Of a stretch of DNA of 64,000 nt, positions 23,601 to 35,034 are shown in pieces. The DNA is taken from assembly GCF_047948215.1 (NCBI RefSeq), contig NC_134457.1:89924898-89988897 (forward strand), given 5' to 3'. Position 1 is the stretch's first letter. Each line of letters opens with the position of its first letter. The notes under the pieces were generated by a model that saw nothing but the letters and a program-made list of their open reading frames with translations, was not told the DNA's origin and ran no database searches. The translations under genes were made by a program, and so were the position numbers. Source of the stretch: Lycorma delicatula. Its lineage: Eukaryota > Arthropoda > Insecta > Hemiptera > Fulgoridae.

Positions 23601-26281
23601 AATGGGTTAATTAAATAAAAGGTTTGGGACTAGAAACAGAATATTGTAAAGCTGCATGAAATCATTCAAATGATTGAATTCATATTATTCAAGTAGGCAA
23701 GTTATAGAATATTTAAAACAAATTGTTACACGCTTAACATATAAATGGGAAAATTAAATGAAAGAGTTGGGACTAGAAAGAGAATCTCTTAAAGCTGCAT
23801 GAAACCATTCAAATGATTAAATTCCTATTATTCAAGTAGGCAAGTTTTAGAATATTTAAAACAAATTCTTACAGGCTAATGATATAAATAGGTTTATTAA
23901 ATGAAAGTGTTGGGACTAGAAAGAGAATAATGCAAAGCTGCATGAAATCATTCAAATGATTGTAATCATATTATTCAAGTAGGCAAGTTTTAGAATATTA
24001 AAAACAAATTCTTACAGGCTAATGATATAAATAAGTTAATTAAATGAAAGTGTTGGGACTAGAAAGAGAATCTTGTAAAGCTGCATGAAACCTTTCAAAT
24101 GATTGAATTCATATTATTCAAGTTGGCAAGTTTTAGAATATTTAAAACAAATTGTTACAGGCAAAGATGTAAATGGGTTAATTAAATAAAAGAGTTGGGA
24201 CTAGAAAGAGAATCTTGTAAAGCTGCATGAAACCATTCAAATGATTGAATTCCTATTATTCAAGTAGGCAAGTTTTAGAATATTTAAAACAAATTCTTAC
24301 AAGCTAATGATATAAATATGTTTATTAAATGAAATTGTTGGGACTAGAAAGAGAATCTTGTAAAGCTGCATGAAACCATTCCAATGATTGAATTCATATT
24401 ACTCAAGTTGGCAAGTTTTAGAATATTTAAAACAAATTGTTACAGGCAAAGATATAAATGGGTTAATTAAATAAAAGGTTTGGGACTAGAAACAGAATAT
24501 TGTAAAGCTGCATGAAATCATTCAAATGATTGAATTCATATTATTCAAGTAGGCAAGTTATAGAATATTTAAAACAAATTGTTACACGCTTAACATATAA
24601 ATGGGAAAATTAAATGAAAGAGTTGGGACTAGAAAGAGAATCTCTTAAAGCTGCATGAAACCATTCAAATGATTAAATTCCTATTATTCAAGTAGGCAAG
24701 TTTTAGAATATTTAAAACAAATTCTTACAGGCTAATGATATAAATAGGTTTATTAAATGAAAGTGTTGGGACTAGAAAGAGAATAATGCAAAGCTGCATG
24801 AAATCATTCAAATGATTGTAATCATATTATTCAAGTAGGCAAGTATTAGAATATTAAAAACAAATTCTTACAGGCTAATGATATAAATAAGTTAATTAAA
24901 TGAAAGTGTTGGGACTAGAAAGAGAATTTTGTAAAGCTGCATGAAACCTTTCAAATGATTGAATTCATATTATTCAAGTTGGCAAGTTTTAGAATATTTA
25001 AAACAAATTGTTACAGGCAAAGATATAAATGGGTTAATTAAATAAAAGAGTTGGGACTAGAAAGAGAATCTTGTAAAGCTGCATGAAACCATTCAAATGA
25101 TTGAATTCATATTATTCAAGTAGGCAAGTTTTAGAATATTTACAACAAATTGTTACAGGCTAACGATATAAATGGGATAATTAAATGAAAGAGTTGGGAC
25201 TAGAAAGAGAATCTTGTAAAGCTACATGAAACCATTCAAATGATAGAATTGATATTATTCAAGTAGGCAAGTTTTAGAATATTAAAAACAAATTCTTACA
25301 GGCTTATGATATAAATAATTTAATTAAATGAAAGTGTTGGGACTAGAAAGAGAATCTTGTAAAGCTGCATGAAACCATTCAAATGATTGAATACATATTA
25401 TTCAAGTAGGCAAGTTTTAGAATATTTAAAACAAATTGTTACAGGCTAACGATATAAATGGGATATTTAAATGAATGAGTTGGGACTAGAAAGAGAATCT
25501 TGTAAAGCTGCATGAAACCATTCAAATGATTGTATTCATATTATTCAAGTAGGCAATTTTTAGAATATTTAAAACAAATTCTTACAGGTTAATGATATAA
25601 ATAAGTTAATTAAACGAAAGTGTTGGGACTAGAAAGAGAATCTTGTAAAGCTGCATGAAACCATTCAAATGATTGAATTCATATTATTCAAGTAGGCAAG
25701 TTTTAGAATACTTAAAACAAATTGTTACAGGCTTACGATATAAATGGGATATTTAAATGAAAGAGTTGGGAGTAGAAAGAGAATCTTTTAAAGCTGCATG
25801 AAACCATTCAAATGATTAAATTCCTATTATTCAAGTAGGCAAGTTTTAGAATATTTAAAACAAATTCTTACAGGCTAATGATATAAATAGGTTTATTAAA
25901 TGAAAGTGTTGGGACTAGAAAGAGAATATTGCAAAGCTGCATGAAATCATTCAAATGATTGTAATCATATTATTCAAGTAGGCAAGTTTTAGAATATTAA
26001 AAACAAATTCTTACAGGCTAATGATATAAATAAGTTAATTAAATGAAAGTGTTGGGACCAGAAAGAGAATCTTGTAAAGCTGCATGAAACCATTCAAATG
26101 ATTGAATTCATATTATTCAAGTAGGCAAGTTTTAGAATATTTAAAAAAAATTGTTACAGGCAATGATAAAAATGGGTTAATTAAATGAAAGGGTTGGGAC
26201 TAGAAAGAGAATATTGTAAAGCTGCATGAAATCATTCAAATGATTGAATTCATATTATTCAAGTAGGCAAGTTATAGAATA
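18466..26281. repeat. 3,427-bp 24-mer HOR, two copies plus a partial third
   Basis: Copy 1 is 18466-21892, copy 2 is 21893-25319, and a partial third runs 25320 to about 26281. The offset is 3,427 at GAATACAT (18535/21962), GGGAGTAG (18914/22341/25768) and TGTAAATGGG (20741/24168). 24 x 143 = 3,432, less five 142-bp monomers. The unit is the 15-mer plus a nine-monomer block E1-H-I-Hk-G-D'-E-H-J (1,284 bp). The third copy diverges at AATACTT/AATATTT in G and then joins an E/Hk hybrid at 26421. A private change is AAAGTGTTGG at 22761. Confidence 0.92.
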
Positions 26282-26420
26282 TTTAAAGCAAATTGTTACA
26301 CGCTTAAGATATAAATGGGAAAATTAAATGAAAGAGTTGGGACTAGAAAGAGAATCTTTTAAAGCTGCATGAAACCATTCAAATGATTAAATTCCTATTA
26401 TTCAAGTAGGCAAGTTTTAG

Positions 26421-26562
26421 AATATTAAAAACAAATTCTTACAGGCAAAGATATAAATGGGTTAATTAAATAAAAGGTTTGGGACTAGAAACAGAATATT
26501 GTAAAGCTGCATGAAATCATTCAAATGATTGAATTCATATTATTCAAGTAGGCAAGTTATAG
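26421..26562 (+). repeat. Hybrid E/Hk monomer (142 bp)
   Basis: It begins AATATTAAAAACAAATTC as E, then CAGGCAAAGATATAAATGGG and AAAGGTTTGGG as Hk. It joins a G directly to the Hk-G-D' series, removing the intervening monomers. The same hybrid is at 32419-32560 in the second 42-mer copy, so it predates that duplication. Confidence 0.88.
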
Positions 26563-27991
26563 AATATTTAAAACAAATTGTTACACGCTTAACATATAAA
26601 TGGGAAAATTAAATGAAAGAGTTGGGACTAGAAAGAGAATCTCTTAAAGCTGCATGAAACCATTCAAATGATTAAATTCCTATTATTCAAGTAGGCAAGT
26701 TTTAGAATATTTAAAACAAATTCTTACAGGCTAATGATATAAATAGGTTTATTAAATGAAAGTGTTGGGACTAGAAAGAGAATAATGCAAAGCTGCATGA
26801 AATCATTCAAATGATTGTAATCATATTATTCAAGTAGGCAAGTATTAGAATATTAAAAACAAATTCTTACAGGCTAATGATATAAATAAGTTAATTAAAT
26901 GAAAGTGTTGGGACTAGAAAGATAATTTTGTAAAGCTGCATGAAACCTTTCAAATGATTGAATTCATATTATTCAAGTTGGCAAGTTTTAGAATATTTAA
27001 AACAAATTGTTACAGGCAAAGATATAAATGGGTTAATTAAATAAAAGAGTTGGGACTAGAAAGAGAATCTTGTAAAGCTGCATGAAACCATTCAAATGAT
27101 TGAATTCATATTATTCAAGTAGGCAAGTTTTAGAATATTTACAACAAATTGTTACAGGCTAACGATATAAATGGGATAATTAAATGAAAGAGTTGGGACT
27201 AGAAAGAGAATCTTGTAAAGCTACATGAAACCATTCAAATGATAGAATTGATATTATTCAAGTAGGCAAGTTTTAGAATATTAAAAACAAATTCTTACAG
27301 GCTTATGATATAAATAATTTAATTAAATGAAAGTGTTGGGACTAGAAAGAGAATCTTGTAAAGCTGCATGAAACCATTCAAATGATTGAATACATATTAT
27401 TCAAGTAGGCAAGTTTTAGAATATTTAAAACAAATTGTTACAGGCTAACGATATAAATGGGATATTTAAATGAATGAGTTGGGACTAGAAAGAGAATCTT
27501 GTAAAGCTGCATGAAACCATTCAAATGATTGTATTCATATTATTCAAGTAGGCAAGTTTTAGAATATTTAAAACAAATTCTTACAGGTTAATGATATAAA
27601 TAAGTTAATTAAACGAAAGTGTTGGGACTAGAAAGAGAATCTTGTAAAGCTGCATGAAACCATTCAAATGATTGAATTCATATTATTCAAGTAGGCAAGT
27701 TTTAGAATACTTAAAACAAATTGTTACAGGCTTACGATATAAATGGGATATTTAAATGAAAGAGTTGGGAGTAGAAAGAGAATCTTTTAAAGCTGCATGA
27801 AACCATTCAAATGATTAAATTCCTATTATTCAAGTAGGCAAGTTTTAGAATATTTAAAACAAATTCTTACAGGCTATTGATATAAATAGGTTTATTAAAT
27901 GAAAGTGTTGGGACTAGAATGAGAATATTGCAAAGCTGCATGAAATCATTCAAATGATTGTAATCATATTATTCAAGTAGGCAAGTTTTAG

Positions 27992-28134
27992 AATATTAAA
28001 AACAAATTCTTACAGGCTAATGATATAAATGGGATAATTAAATGAAAGAGTTGGGACTAGAAAGAGAATATTGCAAAGCTGCATGAAATCATTCAAATGA
28101 TTGTAATCATATTATTCAAGTAGGCAAGTTTTAG
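27992..28134 (+). repeat. Hybrid E/J' monomer
   Basis: It starts as E (AATATTAAAAAC, GGCTAATGAT) and continues as J' (GGGATAATTAAATGAAAGAG, GAATATTGC, GTAATCAT). A copy is at 33990 in the second 42-mer, so it too predates the 5,998-bp event. Confidence 0.86.
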
Positions 28135-28991
28135 AATATTAAAAACAAATTCTTACAGGCTAATGATATAAATAAGTTAATTAAATGAAAGTGTTGGAAC
28201 TAGAAAGAGAATCTTGTAAAGCTGCATGTAACCTTTCAAATGATTGAATTCATATTACTCAAGTTGGCAAGTTTTAGAATATTTAAAACAAATTGTTACA
28301 GGCAAAGATATAAATGGGTTAATTAAATAAAAGGTTTGGGACTAGAAACAGAATATTGTAAAGCTGCATGAAATCATTCAAATGATTGAATTCATATTAT
28401 TCAAGTAGGCAAGTTATAGAATATTTAAAACAAATTGTTACACGCTTAACATATAAATGGGAAAATTAAATGAAAGAGTTGGGACTAGAAAGAGAATCTC
28501 TTAAAGCTGCATGAAACCATTCAAATGATTAAATTCCTTTTATTCAAGTAGGCAAGTTTTAGAATATTTAAAACAAATTCTTACAGGCTAATGATATAAA
28601 TAGGTTTATTAAATGAAAGTGTTGGGACTAGAAAGAGAATAATGCAAAGCTGCATGAAATCATTCAAATGATTGTAATCATATTATTCAAGTAGGCAAGT
28701 ATTAGAATATTAAAAACAAATTCTTACAGGCTAATGATATAAATAAGTTAATTAAATGAAAGTGTTGGGACTAGAAAGAGAATCTTGTAAAGCTGCATGA
28801 AACCATTCAAATGATTGAATTCATATTATTCAAGTAGGCAAGTTTTAGAATATTTACAACAAATTGTTACAGGCTAACGATATAAATGGGATAATTAAAT
28901 GAAAGAGTTGGGACTAGAAAGAGAATCTTGTAAAGCTACATGAAACCATTCAAATGATAGAATTGATATTATTCAAGTAGGCAAGTTTTAG

Positions 28992-29134
28992 AATATTAAA
29001 AACAAATTCTTACAGGCTTATGATATAAATAATTTAATTAAATGAAAGTGTTGGGACTAGAAAGAGAATAATGCAAAGCTGCATGAAATCATTCAAATGA
29101 TTGTAATCATATTATTCAAGTAGGCAAGTATTAG
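28992..29134 (+). repeat. Hybrid K/D' monomer at the 42-mer junction
   Basis: The first third is K (AATATTAAAAAC, GGCTTATGAT, AATTTAATT). From AATGAAAGTG onward it is D' (GAATAATGC, GAAATCATTC, GTAATCAT). The switch lies in 29037-29069. The corresponding monomer at the end of copy 2 (34990) is an ordinary K, so this hybrid is the unique junction of the 5,998-bp duplication. Confidence 0.93.
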
Positions 29135-32100
29135 AATATTAAAAACAAATTCTTACAGGCTAATGATATAAATAAGTTAATTAAATGAAAGTGTTGGGAC
29201 TAGAAAGAGAATCTTGTAAAGCTGCATGAAACCATTCAAATGATTGAATTCATATTATTCAAGTAGGCAAGTTTTAGAATATTTACAACAAATTGTTACA
29301 GGCTAACGATATAAATGGGATAATTAAATGAAAGAGTTGGGACTAGAAAGAGAATATTGCAAAGCTGCATGAAATCATTCAAATGATTGTAATCATATTA
29401 TTCAAGTAGGCAAGTTTTAGAATATTAAAAACAAATTCTTACAGGCTAATGATATAAATAAGTTAATTAAATGAAAGTGTTGGAACTAGAAAGAGAATCT
29501 TGTAAAGCTGCATGTAACCTTTCAAATGATTGAATTCATATTACTCAAGTTGGCAAGTTTTAGAATATTTAAAACAAATTGTTACAGGCAAAGATATAAA
29601 TGGGTTAATTAAATAAAAGGTTTGGGACTAGAAACAGAATATTGTAAAGCTGCATGAAATCATTCAAATGATTGAATTCATATTATTCAAGTAGGCAAGT
29701 TATAGAATATTTAAAACAAATTGTTACACGCTTAACATATAAATGGGAAAATTAAATGAAAGAGTTGGGACTAGAAAGAGAATCTCTTAAAGCTGCATGA
29801 AACCATTCAAATGATTAAATTCCTATTATTCAAGTAGGCAAGTTTTAGAATATTTAAAACAAATTCTTACAGGCTAATGATATAAATAGGTTTATTAAAT
29901 GAAAGTGTTGGGACTAGAAAGAGAATAATGCAAAGCTGCATGAAATCATTCAAATGATTGTAATCATATTATTCAAGTAGGCAAGTTTTAGAATATTAAA
30001 AACAAATTCTTACAGGCTAATGATATAAATAAGTTAATTAAATGAAAGTGTTGGGACTAGAAAGAGAATCTTGTAAAGCTGCATGAAACCTTTCAAATGA
30101 TTGAATTCATATTATTCAAGTTGGCAAGTTTTAGAATATTTAAAACAAATTGTTACAGGCAAAGATGTAAATGGGTTAATTAAATAAAAGAGTTGGGACT
30201 AGAAAGAGAATCTTGTAAAGCTGCATGAAACCATTCAAATGATTGAATTCCTATTATTCAAGTAGGCAAGTTTTAGAATATTTAAAACAAATTCTTACAA
30301 GCTAATGATATAAATATGTTTATTAAATGAAATTGTTGGGACTAGAAAGAGAATCTTGTAAAGCTGCATGAAACCATTCCAATGATTGAATTCATATTAC
30401 TCAAGTTGGCAAGTTTTAGAATATTTAAAACAAATTGTTACAGGCAAAGATATAAATGGGTTAATTAAATAAAAGGTTTGGGACTAGAAACAGAATATTG
30501 TAAAGCTGCATGAAATCATTCAAATGATTGAATTCATATTATTCAAGTAGGCAAGTTATAGAATATTTAAAACAAATTGTTACACGCTTAACATATAAAT
30601 GGGAAAATTAAATGAAAGAGTTGGGACTAGAAAGAGAATCTCTTAAAGCTGCATGAAACCATTCAAATGATTAAATTCCTATTATTCAAGTAGGCAAGTT
30701 TTAGAATATTTAAAACAAATTCTTACAGGCTAATGATATAAATAGGTTTATTAAATGAAAGTGTTGGGACTAGAAAGAGAATAATGCAAAGCTGCATGAA
30801 ATCATTCAAATGATTGTAATCATATTATTCAAGTAGGCAAGTATTAGAATATTAAAAACAAATTCTTACAGGCTAATGATATAAATAAGTTAATTAAATG
30901 AAAGTGTTGGGACTAGAAAGAGAATTTTGTAAAGCTGCATGAAACCTTTCAAATGATTGAATTCATATTATTCAAGTTGGCAAGTTTTAGAATATTTAAA
31001 ACAAATTGTTACAGGCAAAGATATAAATGGGTTAATTAAATAAAAGAGTTGGGACTAGAAAGAGAATCTTGTAAAGCTGCATGAAACCATTCAAATGATT
31101 GAATTCATATTATTCAAGTAGGCAAGTTTTAGAATATTTACAACAAATTGTTACAGGCTAACGATATAAATGGGATAATTAAATGAAAGAGTTGGGACTA
31201 GAAAGAGAATCTTGTAAAGCTACATGAAACCATTCAAATGATAGAATTGATATTATTCAAGTAGGCAAGTTTTAGAATATTAAAAACAAATTCTTACAGG
31301 CTTATGATATAAATAATTTAATTAAATGAAAGTGTTGGGACTAGAAAGAGAATCTTGTAAAGCTGCATGAAACCATTCAAATGATTGAATACATATTATT
31401 CAAGTAGGCAAGTTTTAGAATATTTAAAACAAATTGTTACAGGCTAACGATATAAATGGGATATTTAAATGAATGAGTTGGGACTAGAAAGAGAATCTTG
31501 TAAAGCTGCATGAAACCATTCAAATGATTGTATTCATATTATTCAAGTAGGCAATTTTTAGAATATTTAAAACAAATTCTTACAGGTTAATGATATAAAT
31601 AAGTTAATTAAACGAAAGTGTTGGGACTAGAAAGAGAATCTTGTAAAGCTGCATGAAACCATTCAAATGATTGAATTCATATTATTCAAGTAGGCAAGTT
31701 TTAGAATACTTAAAACAAATTGTTACAGGCTTACGATATAAATGGGATATTTAAATGAAAGAGTTGGGAGTAGAAAGAGAATCTTTTAAAGCTGCATGAA
31801 ACCATTCAAATGATTAAATTCCTATTATTCAAGTAGGCAAGTTTTAGAATATTTAAAACAAATTCTTACAGGCTAATGATATAAATAGGTTTATTAAATG
31901 AAAGTGTTGGGACTAGAAAGAGAATATTGCAAAGCTGCATGAAATCATTCAAATGATTGTAATCATATTATTCAAGTAGGCAAGTTTTAGAATATTAAAA
32001 ACAAATTCTTACAGGCTAATGATATAAATAAGTTAATTAAATGAAAGTGTTGGGACCAGAAAGAGAATCTTGTAAAGCTGCATGAAACCATTCAAATGAT

Positions 32101-35034
32101 TGAATTCATATTATTCAAGTAGGCAAGTTTTAGAATATTTAAAAAAAATTGTTACAGGCAATGATAAAAATGGGTTAATTAAATGAAAGGGTTGGGACTA
32201 GAAAGAGAATATTGTAAAGCTGCATGAAATCATTCAAATGATTGAATTCATATTATTCAAGTAGGCAAGTTATAGAATATTTAAAGCAAATTGTTACACG
32301 CTTAAGATATAAATGGGAAAATTAAATGAAAGAGTTGGGACTAGAAAGAGAATCTTTTAAAGCTGCATGAAACCATTCAAATGATTAAATTCCTATTATT
32401 CAAGTAGGCAAGTTTTAGAATATTAAAAACAAATTCTTACAGGCAAAGATATAAATGGGTTAATTAAATAAAAGGTTTGGGACTAGAAACAGAATATTGT
32501 AAAGCTGCATGAAATCATTCAAATGATTGAATTCATATTATTCAAGTAGGCAAGTTATAGAATATTTAAAACAAATTGTTACACGCTTAACATATAAATG
32601 GGAAAATTAAATGAAAGAGTTGGGACTAGAAAGAGAATCTCTTAAAGCTGCATGAAACCATTCAAATGATTAAATTCCTATTATTCAAGTAGGCAAGTTT
32701 TAGAATATTTAAAACAAATTCTTACAGGCTAATGATATAAATAGGTTTATTAAATGAAAGTGTTGGGACTAGAAAGAGAATAATGCAAAGCTGCATGAAA
32801 TCATTCAAATGATTGTAATCATATTATTCAAGTAGGCAAGTATTAGAATATTAAAAACAAATTCTTACAGGCTAATGATATAAATAAGTTAATTAAATGA
32901 AAGTGTTGGGACTAGAAAGATAATTTTGTAAAGCTGCATGAAACCTTTCAAATGATTGAATTCATATTATTCAAGTTGGCAAGTTTTAGAATATTTAAAA
33001 CAAATTGTTACAGGCAAAGATATAAATGGGTTAATTAAATAAAAGAGTTGGGACTAGAAAGAGAATCTTGTAAAGCTGCATGAAACCATTCAAATGATTG
33101 AATTCATATTATTCAAGTAGGCAAGTTTTAGAATATTTACAACAAATTGTTACAGGCTAACGATATAAATGGGATAATTAAATGAAAGAGTTGGGACTAG
33201 AAAGAGAATCTTGTAAAGCTACATGAAACCATTCAAATGATAGAATTGATATTATTCAAGTAGGCAAGTTTTAGAATATTAAAAACAAATTCTTACAGGC
33301 TTATGATATAAATAATTTAATTAAATGAAAGTGTTGGGACTAGAAAGAGAATCTTGTAAAGCTGCATGAAACCATTCAAATGATTGAATACATATTATTC
33401 AAGTAGGCAAGTTTTAGAATATTTAAAACAAATTGTTACAGGCTAACGATATAAATGGGATATTTAAATGAATGAGTTGGGACTAGAAAGAGAATCTTGT
33501 AAAGCTGCATGAAACCATTCAAATGATTGTATTCATATTATTCAAGTAGGCAAGTTTTAGAATATTTAAAACAAATTCTTACAGGTTAATGATATAAATA
33601 AGTTAATTAAACGAAAGTGTTGGGACTAGAAAGAGAATCTTGTAAAGCTGCATGAAACCATTCAAATGATTGAATTCATATTATTCAAGTAGGCAAGTTT
33701 TAGAATACTTAAAACAAATTGTTACAGGCTTACGATATAAATGGGATATTTAAATGAAAGAGTTGGGAGTAGAAAGAGAATCTTTTAAAGCTGCATGAAA
33801 CCATTCAAATGATTAAATTCCTATTATTCAAGTAGGCAAGTTTTAGAATATTTAAAACAAATTCTTACAGGCTATTGATATAAATAGGTTTATTAAATGA
33901 AAGTGTTGGGACTAGAATGAGAATATTGCAAAGCTGCATGAAATCATTCAAATGATTGTAATCATATTATTCAAGTAGGCAAGTTTTAGAATATTAAAAA
34001 CAAATTCTTACAGGCTAATGATATAAATGGGATAATTAAATGAAAGAGTTGGGACTAGAAAGAGAATATTGCAAAGCTGCATGAAATCATTCAAATGATT
34101 GTAATCATATTATTCAAGTAGGCAAGTTTTAGAATATTAAAAACAAATTCTTACAGGCTAATGATATAAATAAGTTAATTAAATGAAAGTGTTGGAACTA
34201 GAAAGAGAATCTTGTAAAGCTGCATGTAACCTTTCAAATGATTGAATTCATATTACTCAAGTTGGCAAGTTTTAGAATATTTAAAACAAATTGTTACAGG
34301 CAAAGATATAAATGGGTTAATTAAATAAAAGGTTTGGGACTAGAAACAGAATATTGTAAAGCTGCATGAAATCATTCAAATGATTGAATTCATATTATTC
34401 AAGTAGGCAAGTTATAGAATATTTAAAACAAATTGTTACACGCTTAACATATAAATGGGAAAATTAAATGAAAGAGTTGGGACTAGAAAGAGAATCTCTT
34501 AAAGCTGCATGAAACCATTCAAATGATTAAATTCCTATTATTCAAGTAGGCAAGTTTTAGAATATTTAAAACAAATTCTTACAGGCTAATGATATAAATA
34601 GGTTTATTAAATGAAAGTGTTGGGACTAGAAAGAGAATAATGCAAAGCTGCATGAAATCATTCAAATGATTGTAATCATATTATTCAAGTAGGCAAGTAT
34701 TAGAATATTAAAAACAAATTCTTACAGGCTAATGATATAAATAAGTTAATTAAATGAAAGTGTTGGGACTAGAAAGAGAATCTTGTAAAGCTGCATGAAA
34801 CCATTCAAATGATTGAATTCATATTATTCAAGTAGGCAAGTTTTAGAATATTTACAACAAATTGTTACAGGCTAACGATATAAATGGGATAATTAAATGA
34901 AAGAGTTGGGACTAGAAAGAGAATCTTGTAAAGCTACATGAAACCATTCAAATGATAGAATTGATATTATTCAAGTAGGCAAGTTTTAGAATATTAAAAA
35001 CAAATTCTTACAGGCTTATGATATAAATAATTTA
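29037..35034. repeat. 5,998-bp 42-mer HOR, copy 2
   Basis: Identical to copy 1 in the lines compared, apart from the site 28539/34537. Identity continues to 35067 (against 29069), where copy 1 reads GAATAATGC and copy 2 reads GAATCTTGT. The shared overlap of about 31 bases marks the exchange interval. There is no third copy: after 35067 the order continues K-A-D-E, not D'-E-J'. The high identity makes this the youngest large duplication in the window (inference). Confidence 0.96.

Larger units (their letters stand above)
23039..29036. repeat. 5,998-bp 42-mer HOR, copy 1
   Basis: 42 x 143 = 6,006, less eight 142-bp monomers, gives 5,998. It starts inside a D' monomer (22994), runs through E J' E2 Hk G D' E1 H I Hk G D' E H J K A B C D E F G, an E/Hk hybrid (26421), G D' E H J K A B C D, an E/J' hybrid (27992), E2 Hk G D' E J, and ends inside K (28992). 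Rare markers shared with copy 2: GGCAATTTTT 25552/31550, GATAATTTTG 26921/32919, and GGCTATTGAT with AGAATGAGAA near 27880/33880. One private change seen: T at 28539, A at 34537. Confidence 0.96.
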
